DNA from: Prinia subflava
Lineage: Eukaryota; Chordata; Aves; Passeriformes; Cisticolidae
Direction of reading: 5' to 3'
Length of the DNA stretch: 64,000 nt
Assembly: GCF_021018805.1 (NCBI RefSeq)
Contig: NW_026960611.1
Coordinates: 620,001-684,000 of the forward strand
Made by a program: the position numbers and the translations under genes
Notes under the pieces: model-generated
Database searches by the model: none
Told to the model about the DNA's origin: nothing
The model's input: only the letters and a program-made list of their open reading frames with translations
Part shown: one piece after another, positions 45,341 to 56,415 of the stretch
How positions within the stretch are numbered: position 1 is the stretch's first letter
Layout: every line of letters starts with the position of its first letter

Positions 45341-45387
45341 CCTGCAGCCCCCTTACTACCGAAACCTGGACATGCAAACCCAATTTT

Positions 45388-45970
45388 AAGGGACGGTACG
45401 AAGATCCCTCATCTGCCTCATGACTGTTGACAAGGACAGAGGCTGAAACCCCAAGGACAGAGACTGAAACCCTAAAACCCCAACACAGGTGTCCTTGCAT
45501 GGCTGAGGTGGGATGTCTGCCAAGTGTTGCCTGCAGGTGTGCTCGCTGGACCAAAAACTGGTATGCATTCCCATGGGAACAGTGGGAACAATGGGCAGGA
45601 CTGGTTGTGATTGCTGCTGGACTGGCTGCAGTTGCTGCTGAACTGGCTGTGCTGTACCTGTTCAGATCTCTCCACCTTTGGCCAGCTGCCTGTTGCTCTG
45701 AAAAGACTATAAGCTCCATAAGTTTACCAAGACTTTGAGATCTCCCCACAGAAGAAGATGGATCTATTGGTGGACGACCATGAGGACTTCTTCTCTTCTG
45801 TTGGTAGCTATTTGTTTTTTTCATCTCCATCTATGGCATACTTGTGTTGTTAGAACTCAATAAAAGTGCACTGCTGTTGTGACTAATTTGAAGTCCCCTT
45901 GTGTGTCTTTTGTGCTCTGAGATTAAAAACGAACCATCACGATATCTGCCTATATTGGTGGATCGTGACA
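45388..45970 (+). mobile_element. LTR family 'E', 5' end damaged
   Basis: Homologous to the reverse complement of 41791-42450 (ATCCCTCATCTGCCTCA near 45403, AATAAAAG at 45861, end GGATCGTGACA). It lies inside minus-strand ERVK-f pol, whose residues appear at 45971-46026. The first bases of the LTR are lost at the junction with the ERVL LTR. Confidence 0.7.
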
Positions 45971-46202
45971 CCTGGGTAATCTGCCAAAGCAATTTACAGT
46001 TTCTGAGATTTCTGTAGCAACCAATTTGATAGCAAAAGGTTAAAATGTTTTAAAATCATGGGAATCGTATACAATAGATTCAGGGGGGATGGAAAGAAAG
46101 GTAGGCCCTGGGAAAGGGAGCCAGGGTTGGGTAGGCTTGGGAACAGACTGTCTTTACTAGATCATGTGAAACTGCACCTGCGTAATCAGTAAATGATAAA
46201 TG

Positions 46203-46398
46203 ATATTGGCGGACAACCATGAGGACTTTGTCTCTTCTGTTGGCAGTTATTCCTCCCCCTCCCCCCCCCCCGCCTTCTCTCTCGATTCTTTGTCTCTCTC
46301 TCTCTCCCTCCTCTGTCACATTTTGTGTTGTGGGCAGGTAATAAATGTGCATTGTTTTGATTTAAACTGAAACTCCTCATGTCTTTTTGCACTCTGAG
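46203..46398 (+). mobile_element. 196-bp family-E LTR fragment in ERV1-2 LTR
   Basis: Matches part of the LTR at 45388-45970 (from TATTGGTGGACGACCATG to GTGCTCTGAG), i.e. the region around its polyadenylation signal. It is flanked by an exact 18-bp direct repeat, ATCAGTAAATGATAAATG (46185-46202, 46399-46416), present once in the 3' LTR. It contains a C-run and a CT tract. Confidence 0.75.
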
Positions 46399-46503
46399 AT
46401 CAGTAAATGATAAATGGTATGATTGTTAGATGTGATGATATTTTGGTAATTGAATATGATTATTGTATAATCGCAATAAGAATCATGAGAAACTATGTTT
46501 GGG

Positions 46504-46829
46504 TGTCTCTGTTTGCCACGCTCTAATGACCACATGGAGACTGGAAATTGAGAGAGAGGACAGCAGGGCAGAAAGGTCTGCCGTTTTTTTATTACATCCT
46601 ATTATATACTTTCAGAAAGGTGACTATCGAATGGAGGGTGGAATCTTACCCCCCATTTACAATTGGCTAAAAGGACTGCTAGACATCTTTCTTTTCTCCT
46701 GGAGAAGAATGCGAAACAATGGCAGTATTTACAAAAAACAATCTCTTGTTTACATGAGCAGAGCATGAGAAAGTGAGAACTTCTATTTCAATATGAATGC
46801 TCAGAAAACCAGGAAATATCCTGGTGACA
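46504..46829 (-). mobile_element. ERVK-type solo LTR in ERV1-2 5' LTR
   Basis: 326 bp, related to 33480-33806 and 44815-45144. Here the ends are TGTCACC..GAGACA (minus). 6-bp duplication with one mismatch: tttggg (46498-46503), tttagg (46830-46835). The minus strand has AGTATATAATAGG then AATAAAAA. Confidence 0.85.
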
Positions 46830-47055
46830 TTTAGGAGGCTTGGAAAATCATGCTTGGGTAAAATCATTGTATACAATAGAACAATGTAAGTTTAATAATT
46901 AATGTGTAGTTATATAATGAAAACAGTATAAAAACATGTCCATCTCGAATCCATGTCGGAGTCAGATTTGGGTCTGTACACCTGATTCCCAAAGCTCTTC
47001 AATAAAAGCACTTGCATATAATCATCCTCCGTGATTATGTGTTTCTACGCTAACA

Positions 47056-47356
47056 TTTTGCCCACCCAGATGGGACCCTGTGAGCGCTGCTGAGGACCCT
47101 ATGACCCGATCACCCTCCAGCCGGCACCAAGGGATTCTCAGGGACCCCATTGGTGCTGTGACCCCCCGCCGCTCACAACATCCCCTGGAGAGGTAAGGTG
47201 CTTTTACCCTTGTCTGGTTGCTTGCCAATAAGACGCAGCGAATGCTACGCTTGGTTGGGCTAAGGAATTCCTAGTGGTATTGCCTAGGCGCTGTCCGTTA
47301 GACATCTCGAAAGAGGTGCAGGTTCAGCAAATCTGTGGTTTAATGTAGCTGTTAAC
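47056..47356 (+). other. ERV1-2 leader
   Basis: Homologous to the ERV1-1 leader, including the primer-site position (TTTTGCCCACCCAGATGGG) and the donor-like GAGAGGTAAGG at 47189-47199. Noncoding. Confidence 0.6.
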
Positions 47357-49202
47357 ATGGAGAAACTTAAAGGGATTTTGGGCAGCAATGCTCCCATACC
47401 TCATACTTCTCCTTTGGGGTGCTTATTGGCACATTGGAAACAGGGTAATTTTGGGCAAGAGTTGCGTAAGGTGAAGTTGACTGATTATTGTAACACTTGG
47501 TGGCCAAAATATGCCTTGGCCAATGGGAAACGGTGGCCAGAGAATGGGTCTTTGCAATCTGACATGATTTCACAACTGTTGCTGTTTTGTAAGCAGAAGG
47601 GTAGATGGGATGAAGTACCTTATGTTGATTTGTTTTTCTGTTCACGGGAAAAAACAGAGTGGTTGACTGAGTGTGGGTTATGGATTGTTAAAGTACCTAA
47701 AAACAATAGGTGCATGGCTTGTGTCCAAGGGAAGCATTGTTTAGAACACCTGGTGTTGAATGAAAGTTTATATCATAAAGATGATATGGAGGGACACTTA
47801 GTAGTGGCACCCCTGGCATCCCCCACGGCATCTCCCACAACATCAGGGGAATCTGACTTTACTCCACTAGACCCCATTCTACCTGATCCACTCACCCCTC
47901 CTGCTGATACCCCTCCTGCTTAAAGGTACCCTCCTCCCCCATTTATGCCTGCTCAAAGGGACCCTCCTCCCCCATCTACGCCTGCTCAAAGGGACCCTCC
48001 TCCCCCATCTACGCCTGCCCAAAGGGACCCTTCTCCCCCATCTGTGCCTGCCCAAAGGTACCCTCTTCCCCCACCTACACCTGCCCAAGGATACCCTCCT
48101 CTCCCACCTATGCCTCCATCACCTGCTTCTGTCTCCCTGTACCCTCCTTTGCCATCTTCTCCTGCCCCTTCTTCCCCAAGAAATAATCATAATTTAATTG
48201 GGCTAGAGGGACATGGGGAGGGTGCAGAAGGAGCAGACAGTAGTGGGAGTGATAGAGATAAATCAGAAACCCCAGTGAGACATAGGACACGATCAAAATT
48301 GGCCCCAGCTTGGCCCAAGACAGGAAAGGGTTTAGCAAGATCAGGTAAACAAAAGAGAACTGTAATTGCTCCTTTAAGGCAGGGAGTGGGGATTGATGGG
48401 CCACTTTTTGTAAAAGTGCCATTTTCCCCCAGTGATCTAGTAATTTTGAAACAGACAGCTGGGACCTACAGAGAAAACCCCAATAAAGTGGCCAGAGTGT
48501 TGAAAATTATTATGAAAACCCAAAATCCGGACTGGGATGACATTCAAGTGCCATTAGATACTCTAATGGATTCTACTGAAAAAGAAATGGTATTTAAAGG
48601 AGCCAGAGACAGAGCAAGGGAAGACATTAAGAACGGACTTGTGACAGGGACCCTGGTTTTAATTTTCCATTGGAAGACCCCCAGTGGGACCCCAATGACC
48701 CGTCTGGGGTGGATATGATGAGGTTAAAGAAATATCAAGAGTGGATCCAAATAGGGGTTCAAAATTCTATACCTAAATCTATGAATTGGTCCAAACTATA
48801 TGAGATGAGGCAGGAGAAGAAAGAGTCTCTGACTGCCTTTTTAGAGAGACTTAAAGAGGCAGCCAGAAAATATACTGACCTCCAAATAGATACAGAGCAA
48901 GCAAAAGTCCAGCTTGCCCTCATCTTTCTTGGCCAATCACAAGATGACATTAGGAAAAAGTTGCAGAAACTGGAGGGGGGACAGTAAAGAAATCTGGACA
49001 GATTGCTTGAAGTAACTTGGAAAGTTTATAACAATAGAGAGAAAGAGGCCAATAAAAAACAAGAACAAAATCTCTTGCAGTACTACAAGGAAATTCAAGG
49101 GGAGGCGGTAGAGGCAGCCGAGGGAGCAGCCGAGGCAGAACTGTGTGGAGGGGTGGTTTTGGCAGGGGTCGCAGAGGACCAGTCATGCAAGGATTAGGCA
49201 TA
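47357..49202 (+). pseudogene. gag: ERV1-2 gag
   Basis: Matrix from ATG 47357 (MEKLKG), open to a TAA at 47921 that lies in the first unit of a 33-bp, six-copy in-frame repeat (47915-48112) of the proline-rich p12. The frame resumes to 48718, then a frameshift; capsid 48670-48987 ends at a TAA. A one-base loss near 49076 puts the RG-rich and CCHC nucleocapsid (CACCRQTGHWKREC, about 49208-49250) into the pol frame. YPPL motifs are retained. Confidence 0.88.
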
Positions 49203-50138
49203 GATCAATGTGCCTGTTGTAGGCAGACTGGGCACTGGAAGAGGGAGTGCCCAAACCGTTTTTTCCAGGGCAATCAGTTCCAGCAAGGAGATGGAGACCG
49301 TGAAGTTTCCCAGGTGATGGTGCTATATGCTGGTTCCATGCCCAAGGAGCCTGGCAAAGAGCCCGTAGTAATGTTGCGGCTAGGAGATAAGGAAGTAAAG
49401 TTTTTAATTGACACAGGAGCCACCCACTCAGTCTTAAATGATTTAGAAGGGCAAATTGGGAACAAATTAATCAGAATCATCAGAGCCACAGGGAAGGAAG
49501 AGAATAGGCCATTCCTGCAGCCCCTGGATCTGTGTTTTGGGAATAAAGTATTAACTCATTAGTTCTTGTACGTGCCTGAATGCCTGATTCCGCTATTAGG
49601 TAGAGATTTGTTGGCAAAGCTTGATGCAGTAATTACTTTTGAAAATGGGGAGTTATTAATGAAAATTCCTGAGTCGAAGATAAGAAAAATCTTAATGATA
49701 AAAGAGAAACCGGTTTCTACAATCCCTAGGGAAGTAAAAGAGGCAGTAATTCCCTCCGTATGGGAGACAGAAATACCTGGAAAATGTAAATTGGCACAAC
49801 CAGAACATGTGGAATTAAAGGAGGGGGCAAAATCCTTACAGGGTAAACAGTATCCTATAAAGACAGAAGCACAGCAAGTGATAGCAAAGACTATTGACAA
49901 TTTTTTAAAATATCAAATTCTAAAAGAATGCAAATCAGAACTGAATACTCCAGTATTTCCAGTAAAGAAACCCAATGGAGATTATAGGCTAGTACAGGAC
50001 CTAAGAGCCATAAATGAAATAACTAAAGACATCTATTCAGTGGTTGCCAATCCTTACACATTGTTGACATCTGTAAAAGAGATATATAAATGATTTACTG
50101 TAACTGATCTAAAAGATACCTTTTTCTGCATACCCCTT

Positions 50139-50556
50139 TGTGGAATTGCATTTTATGGAAATGGTATACTCTCGTTCACCCCTGGAAAATGTATGGTTTA
50201 TCCCAAGTCTGTACCCTCCCTGCAGTATTGTGTATCTGTAACTCTATTGGCTGTAGAATCTTACCGCGCCCACTTTGAACCTCTGTGTTAAGGGTGCAAT
50301 CCGAGAGGGCTCTTCCTCTTTTGCCCTGGTGGCCTTCGGGGACTGCTCCCTCCCCATCCCTCCCCATCCCTCTCCCCTTCTCCCCCTCCCCCCTTCCCTT
50401 CACCTCTCCCTCAGTGAATAAACCCTCATCTTATCAGCACCTCCGCACCCATCTGAAGTCTCTTTGCCTGCCAGTACGGGAACACCTGCGACCCTAGAGC
50501 CCGGGGGGCTCCCGGGGGGCACTCCCCGGGGACCCCCCAAAATTTAAACTACAACA
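50139..50556 (+). mobile_element. ERVK-type solo LTR in ERV1-2 RT
   Basis: 418 bp, TGTGGAATTG to CTACAACA, with a perfect 6-bp duplication cccctt (50133-50138, 50557-50562). AATAAAC at 50418. CT-rich tract at 50345-50405. The RT sequence of ERV1-1 continues unbroken at the same site. Confidence 0.9.
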
Positions 50557-51369
50557 CCCCTTGACAAAGAAAGTAGGAAACTGTTTGCCTTTGAGAGGGA
50601 AAATCCAGGAAATGGAAGAAAGACCCAGCTCACCTGGACAAGGCTTCTTCAAGGCTACAGGAATTCACTGGCCCTATTTGGAAATCAACTGGCAAAGGAG
50701 ATGGAGATCTGGACCAAAGAGGGGGAAGTACCGAGAAACCAATACCTTTTGTTGCAGTATGTTGATGATATACTGATAGCTACAGAAGAAAAGGCAACCT
50801 GCATAAAGGTAACAATTGAGATTTTAAATTCACTAAGAATGGGAGGATACAAAGTGTCTAGAGAAAAGGCTCACACTGCCCAACAGACTGTGATTTACCT
50901 GAGATGTGAAATCTCACAAGGGCAAAGAAAACTGGGCACTAATCATATCCAAGCTATTTGTGCTATTTCAGAGCCCCAGAATCTTCACGAGGTGCGAGTC
51001 TTCCTTGGGATGGATCATGGACTATGGACTAATTACGGAACCCCTGTATGAAGCTCAGAAGATGCAGCTGTTCACCTGGGGCAAAGCACAGAAAGAGGCC
51101 TTCCTGAAATTAAAAGAAGCACTGACAACTACTCCAGCATTAGGGTTACCTGATTTGTCAATAGACTTTCAGCTGTTCGTACATGAAAGGCTGCACCTGG
51201 CATTGGGAGTCCTGACCAATGTTTGGGAAGCTGGAAAAGGCCAGTGTGCTATTTTTCCAAACAACTCTACAACATAAGTGCCGGATGGCCTTCATGTATG
51301 TCTGCGGCCAGTTGCAGCTACTGTAATGTTGATACAGGAAGCCAGGAAGCTCACAATGGGAAGACACAT

Positions 51370-52154
51370 TGTCTTGGTTTGAAAGACAGATATCTGCTAG
51401 GAAGGGGGCAGGACCTCCCTAGAGATGGAGAATTCAAATCCCCTCCCTCCAAATTATTCCAATTAAAAAAAAATTAAAGGAGCTTTCAGACAGAGGTATG
51501 GGGGTAGGAATAACAGTTCTTTACTAGTATATATGACAAAACGACAAACAAACAACAACTACAGCATCAATAATAAACAGAACCAAGAACCTTGAGGGCT
51601 TTCACAGAAAGCCCGAGACAGTTTGACCTCGGCACCCCTGCAGGACTCCGAGAGGCCGAGCTGGAAGGGTGGAAAGTCCCGGGCTGGTGGATGAGATGAG
51701 GAGCTCTGCGCTGGTAGCTGGAGCGGCAGGGGTGTCCCGGCAGGGCTGGGCAGTGCAGGGCTACAGAGTAGCAGTGGAACCTCAAAGCTCCGAAGAAGCA
51801 GCGGCGGTGGGGGGGAGAGGCTGGAGAAAGCGAGCTCAGGATTCCCGGGTACAGGAGTAGATGATGATAGATTTCCCAGGACGAGACAGAGGCAGAGGGC
51901 AGCCTGACCGTCCTCCTCGGCGCTGAGAGCAAGAGTGAGTTCCCCTCCCCCAGATCTGTCTTTTTGCCTTTCCCAAAGCTCATCATCTCTCCCCTCTGAG
52001 GGACACTCCCAGGGACTCAAAAACAATAGGTGTAGCCTTGTGCTGCCATATCCCTCCAGTACTCCTTTTTGTTCTAAGTAGTCATCAAGGCCTCTTGGAA
52101 ACTTATGGGAAAAAATTCTGTGAGAAGAAAAAAAACCAAATCTAACCCCCAACA
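51370..52154 (-). mobile_element. ERVL-type solo LTR in ERV1-2 pol
   Basis: 785 bp. Plus ends TGTCTTGG and CCCCAACA. Perfect 5-bp duplication cacat (51365-51369, 52155-52159). On the minus strand AGTAAAGAACTGTTATTCC matches the ERVL-b LTR, giving the sense. Confidence 0.9.
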
Positions 52155-53216
52155 CACATAGATGTCTATGTGCCACACATGGTAACCACTGTTTTGGAGC
52201 AAAAGGGGAGTCATTTGCTATCCCCAGGCTGGATGATAAAATTCCAGGCAATTCTGACCGAGCAGGATGATGTCACATTAAAGACAACTAACCTTTTGAA
52301 TCCAGCCTTATTCCTAGGTACCACAACTGAAGAAGGTCCACTAGAGCATGACCGCGTAGAAGTAAGAGTACACCTATTCAGCTGGAGAAGACCTGAAAGA
52401 TGTCCCGTTAGAGCAACCAGAGTGGGAATTATTCACAGATGGGAGTAGCTTCTTGGAGAACGGAACCAGATACGCTGGATGTGCGGTAACAACAATCAGT
52501 ACAGTGGTAGAAGCAAAGGCACTTTCACCAAATACCTCTGCCCAGAGAGCAGAACTGGTTGCCTTAACCAGAGCCCTAGAACTGAGTTAAGGGAGAAAGG
52601 TTAACATATGGGCTGATTCAGAATATGCTTTTGGAGTGGTGCATGTGCATGGGGCACTGTGGAAAGACAGGGGGGTGCTGTCTTCTCAGGGTATGCACAT
52701 CAAACATCAAGATGCAATCTTACAGTTGATAAAAGCAGTACAAAAACCTGAACAGGTGGCAATCATACACTGTAAAGCACACCAATCAGGAAGCTCCAAA
52801 ATTTGTGAGGGAAATCGAAAGGCAGACTGGACAGCCCGAGAGATTGCTCGAAAGGTGCAAACAACAATGGCATTGACACCTTGATAACTTAATGTATCTC
52901 AATACAATTTGCCTCCAAAACCAAAATATTCAGCAGAAGATGAGAGATTGGGACTTTCGCTCAATGCACAAAAGAATTCAGAGGGGTGGTATGTACCTGC
53001 ACAAAGGCAAATAGAGGTACCCCCCTTGATGATGAGAGAGGTTCTACAAATTAAACATAATGAATGTCATTGGGGTGCAGAAGCACTTGTGAAATTGCTA
53101 AAACAAAATTTAATCTCAGTACAGATGTTAACAATGGAAAAATCAGTAATGTCAAAATGTGAGAATTACCTGCAAAACAATCCGGTGGCTAATAGACAGG
53201 CACAGCTAGGAAGAAT

Positions 53217-54737
53217 TTGGATAGGGATAGAAGCAGGAGATTATTGGCAGGTAGATTTGTGGAGTTACCAAGAACTCGAGGATACAAAGATCTGTTAGTA
53301 GGGGTTGACACATTTTCTGGATGGCCAGAAGCCCTTCCCTGTCGCATGAACCAAGCAAAACAAACAGTTAAGTGGTTACTAATAGAAATCATTCCCAGAT
53401 TCGGGGTGCCTCTAGGGATATCATCAGATAGGGGCCCACATTTTATAGCCACAATGGTGAAAGAAGTAAGCAGATTGCTGGGAATAACTTGGGACTTACA
53501 TACACCATGGAGACCCCAGTCAAGTAGACAGGTAGAGCGAATGAATCAAACATTAACGAGACAACTCAGTAAAATCTGCCAAGAAGCCAAATTGCAATGG
53601 CCACAGGCTTTACCAATAGCACTACTGAGAATTAGGATAAAACCTAAGAGTGGAATGTCAATTAGTCTCTACAAGATATATGGGAAGCCATATGAATCTC
53701 TTGAACCTAATCCAAATATACATGTCACGGGGAAGCAGGAAGTGTATAATTATGTTCTGTCTTTTGGGAAAACATTAGCTAGTCTTCGGAGTGCCCTCGT
53801 GTGGAATAGGCCATTGACTCTTGAGAACCCAGGTCATGGCATTCTCCCAGGAGATGAAGTGTATATTAAAACTTGGAATGAAGAACCACTAAAAGAGAGG
53901 TGGAGAGGACCCTATAAGGTACTGTTGACCACTTTTACAGCTCTGAAAGTGTCTGGAGTGGATCCCTGGATTCACTATACTAGAGTGAAAAAAAATCCCT
54001 TCTCAACTGTGGACTGCACAACCTGTGGGACCAACAAAGCTACAGGTAAGACACGTTTAAATGTTTCAAAGATACCAACAATTGTGCCAATGCTCATTTT
54101 AGGGTTATTAATGCTACCAGTTAGAATTGGTGTTGCTTTGGGATATGGAATGCAAAAAGATCGACTAACCACTCTTCATTCTAGAATGAAGAGAGAGGAA
54201 CAGGCAGAAACACAAGTGATAAAAGTTTCCAATGCAATCCGTGCTGAGAAAGTAATGATTGGATTGATCAAAGATTTTGCCAAAATGCAAAACACCAGTA
54301 GAATAACTGTCTGTCTGCCAATACCGAAGATGGCAGGAGACCCAATAAGCTGGGGAATCATAACATCAAAATTACCTGAAATACAAAAGAACAAAACAAT
54401 TGCATGTAAACAAGTAGCAGAGTCAAGGCAAGTAGTCAAAGGGACCTGGAAAGTAATAGGGGGATGGATGAGGCCCCTGACGAAACGGGACTGTATTTTA
54501 AGTCATGGAAAGGTAGGACAAATAATAGAGTGGTGGATTGAGGATCAAGACCTTGCAAACTGGGAATGCTTCTTGCCACACTATAAGAAGATTAAAGAGA
54601 ATATCACAGAGACCACTCTTGTGTGGAAGTGTGAGGAAAAAAGATTGGAAAGGTCAGATGGAACCCTGGGACAGTGCGTGGTCCATGAGTATACTTCAAA
54701 AATTCCAATACGTGGCAAACACCCCTTGGTGCATTAA
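53217..54737 (+). pseudogene. ERV1-2 integrase-env fusion frame
   Basis: A single 506-codon open frame that runs from the integrase core through its C-terminal domain (VLLTTFTALKV..WIHYTRVKK, to about 53990) and on, without a stop, into the SU part of env (hydrophobic segment near 54090-54125, then LGYGMQKDRL). In ERV1-1 pol and env are in different frames, so an indel near 54000 joined them. A natural chance fusion is the simplest reading. Confidence 0.8.
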
Positions 54738-55851
54738 ATGGGAAGGCCCTGAGAATGAAACAGATCCAGCAGTAATGGGCACTGACACTAGTAGTAGAGT
54801 GAAGGCAGATAAAGTAAGTTGATGGGCATGCAATAAAACTTATGATTGCACTTCTGATGACATAGAAATAAAACAAATTCCACCACTGGCAGTAGCCTTG
54901 TAAATTGGTTGTGCCTGTAGAGGGATTAGACACAAACAAGGTAAAGTGAATTATAAGATAATAGTGGGATGTAGTAGGAGTACAATCCGAAGTGCAGGAC
55001 AGTTTGTATGGGCAACAAGTGATGGTACCTGGACAACACATTTACCTGTAGATGGGAAAGTGAGTGAAATTACTTTAGGTCTCCCCACTTCATGCCCAAT
55101 TTGGAAAAGGTCCCTGTTTAATGGAAAAGACAAACTTCTGCAGATAAGAACAAGACGAGAAGTTCAAGATAATGAAAATAAAGATGAAACTTGACAGGAA
55201 TCCTCTAGTGGAGTGAAATTTGGGTGGGCCCTAGAGTCTTTGTTGGGTCCTATACCAAACTACGGAGACAGAGATATGTTGTATAAGCTTACAGGTCAAG
55301 TAGATAGACTAGCAAGAGTCAGCCGGGAAGGATTTAAAGAACTAAATGTGCATATACAAGCTACCACAAAAATGACTTTACAAAATCAATTGGCCTTAGA
55401 TTTGTTGCTCCTGAAAGAGCATGGAGTCTGTGGATTTTTAAAAGGACAAATTGATCATTGCTGCGTCCACATCCCAAATGTCACTGCAAATGTAGAATAT
55501 GACATCAATCAGTTAAAACAAATAGAGCGTGAGGCACAAGAAGAACAAAAGGACTTGACTACGAGTTGGTTAGACAAAATCTTCAAAGGATTAGGATGGA
55601 ATGTGAGCTCATGGATTAAATCGATCATTGAAAATATTATAGTCTTACTAATCATGTTCTTAGTACTTTGGTTAGTCTACAGCATCCTAAAAAGAGAAAT
55701 ACAGAAGAAGACGTCCTGGAATCGAAAGATAATGAAGGCACTGACACGGGACAGGAATCCAAATCCATCATCTGCAGATTCCCCGGTTCGTGACAACATC
55801 CATGACAACACTTACAACAACCACAAATTTGAAGATGAACATCAAGTATAG
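54031..55851 (+). pseudogene. env: ERV1-2 env
   Basis: SU continues to 54737, then a frameshift (frame 54538-54822, stop), a second block 54946-55194 ending at a TGA just past the furin-like RTRR site. TM is open from 55213 to 55851: heptad region, LQNQLALD segment, C-X9-CC (CGFLKGQIDHCC, about 55430-55465), membrane anchor near 55635-55690, basic tail. Confidence 0.88.
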
Positions 55852-55932
55852 ACTCAGAAGCCAAAAGGACTGTATCAAATGAAGGCATTTACACTTATTA
55901 TAGTGAAGTGAAAATACTTTCAAAGGGGGGAA

Positions 55933-56415
55933 TGATAGCATAGGGTTAAAATGTTTTAAAATCATGGGAATTGTATACAATAGGTTCAGGGAGGATGGAA
56001 AGAAAGGTAGGCCCTGGGAAAGGGAGCCAGGGGTGGGTAGGCTTGGGAACGGACTGTCTTTACTAGGTCATGTGAAACTGCACGTGCGTAATCAGTAAAT
56101 GATAAATTATATGATTGTTAGATGTGATGATTATTTGGTAATTGAATATGATTATTGTATAATCGCAATAAGAATCATGAGAAGCTATGTTTGGGAGGCT
56201 TGGAAATTCATGCTTGGGTAAGATCAATGTATACAATAGAACAATGTAAGTTTAATAATTAATGTGTAGTTATATAACGAAAAGGGTATAAAAACATGTC
56301 CGTCTCGAATCCATGTCAGAGTCAGATTTTGGTCTGTACCCTTGATTCCCAAAGCTCTTCAGTAAAAGCACCTGCATATAATCATCCTCCGTGATTATGT
56401 GCTTCTATGCTAACA
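55933..56415 (+). mobile_element. 3' LTR of ERV1-2
   Basis: 483 bp, TGATAGCATAGG to ATGCTAACA, preceded by polypurine tract AAAGGGGGGAA. AGTAAAAG near 56361 stands where the 5' LTR has AATAAAAG. No nested elements. Confidence 0.95.

Larger units (their letters stand above)
43140..45387 (-). mobile_element. Long avian ERVL LTR with nested insertions
   Basis: Recognised from repeated plus-strand phrases CCTGCTCCAGCATGGG and CATGGGCTGCA (43600-43890) and ACATATTTAAGAAGG on the minus strand (about 44030, TATA-like). It continues after two insertions (44164-44552, 44568-45340) to CATGCAAACCCAATT at about 45387, which is the reverse complement of its start. Left end approximate. Confidence 0.7.
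46027..47055 (+). mobile_element. 5' LTR of ERV1-2, with two insertions
   Basis: Matches the 483-bp 3' LTR (55933-56415) except for two inserted blocks, 46203-46398 and 46504-46829. TATA at AGTATAAAAAC (about 46929), AATAAAAG at about 47001. Confidence 0.95.
49203..54030 (+). pseudogene. pol: ERV1-2 pro-pol, split by two LTRs
   Basis: Protease DTGAT (about 49409) then a TAG at 49560. RT N-terminal half 49566-50093 ends at a TGA replacing a tryptophan codon. LTR at 50139-50556. RT resumes with YVDD (50758-50769). Connection to 51369, LTR 51370-52154, RNase H 52155-52884 with stops. Integrase zinc domain 52909-53170, then core and C-terminus in frame 53217 onward (SSDRGPHF, RQVERMN). Confidence 0.9.
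46027..56415 (+). mobile_element. ERV1 provirus 'ERV1-2' with five nested insertions
   Basis: Sister of ERV1-1 in gene order, sequence, TGATAG termini and polypurine tract. Perfect 4-bp duplication aatt (46023-46026, 56416-56419). It is inserted in the pol of minus-strand ERVK-f. Later insertions: a 196-bp fragment and an ERVK LTR in the 5' LTR, an ERVK LTR in RT (50139-50556), an ERVL-type LTR in RNase H (51370-52154), and none in the 3' LTR. More decayed than ERV1-1. Confidence 0.95.

Noticed and set aside
45341..45976. cctgg at 45367 and 45971 as target duplication of the family-E LTR
   Set aside because: The left copy belongs to the conserved start of the long ERVL LTR, so the match is coincidental.
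51559..52251. 230-codon minus-strand frame
   Set aside because: It lies in the ERVL-type LTR (51370-52154) and is low-complexity Pro/Ser/Leu; noncoding LTR sequence.
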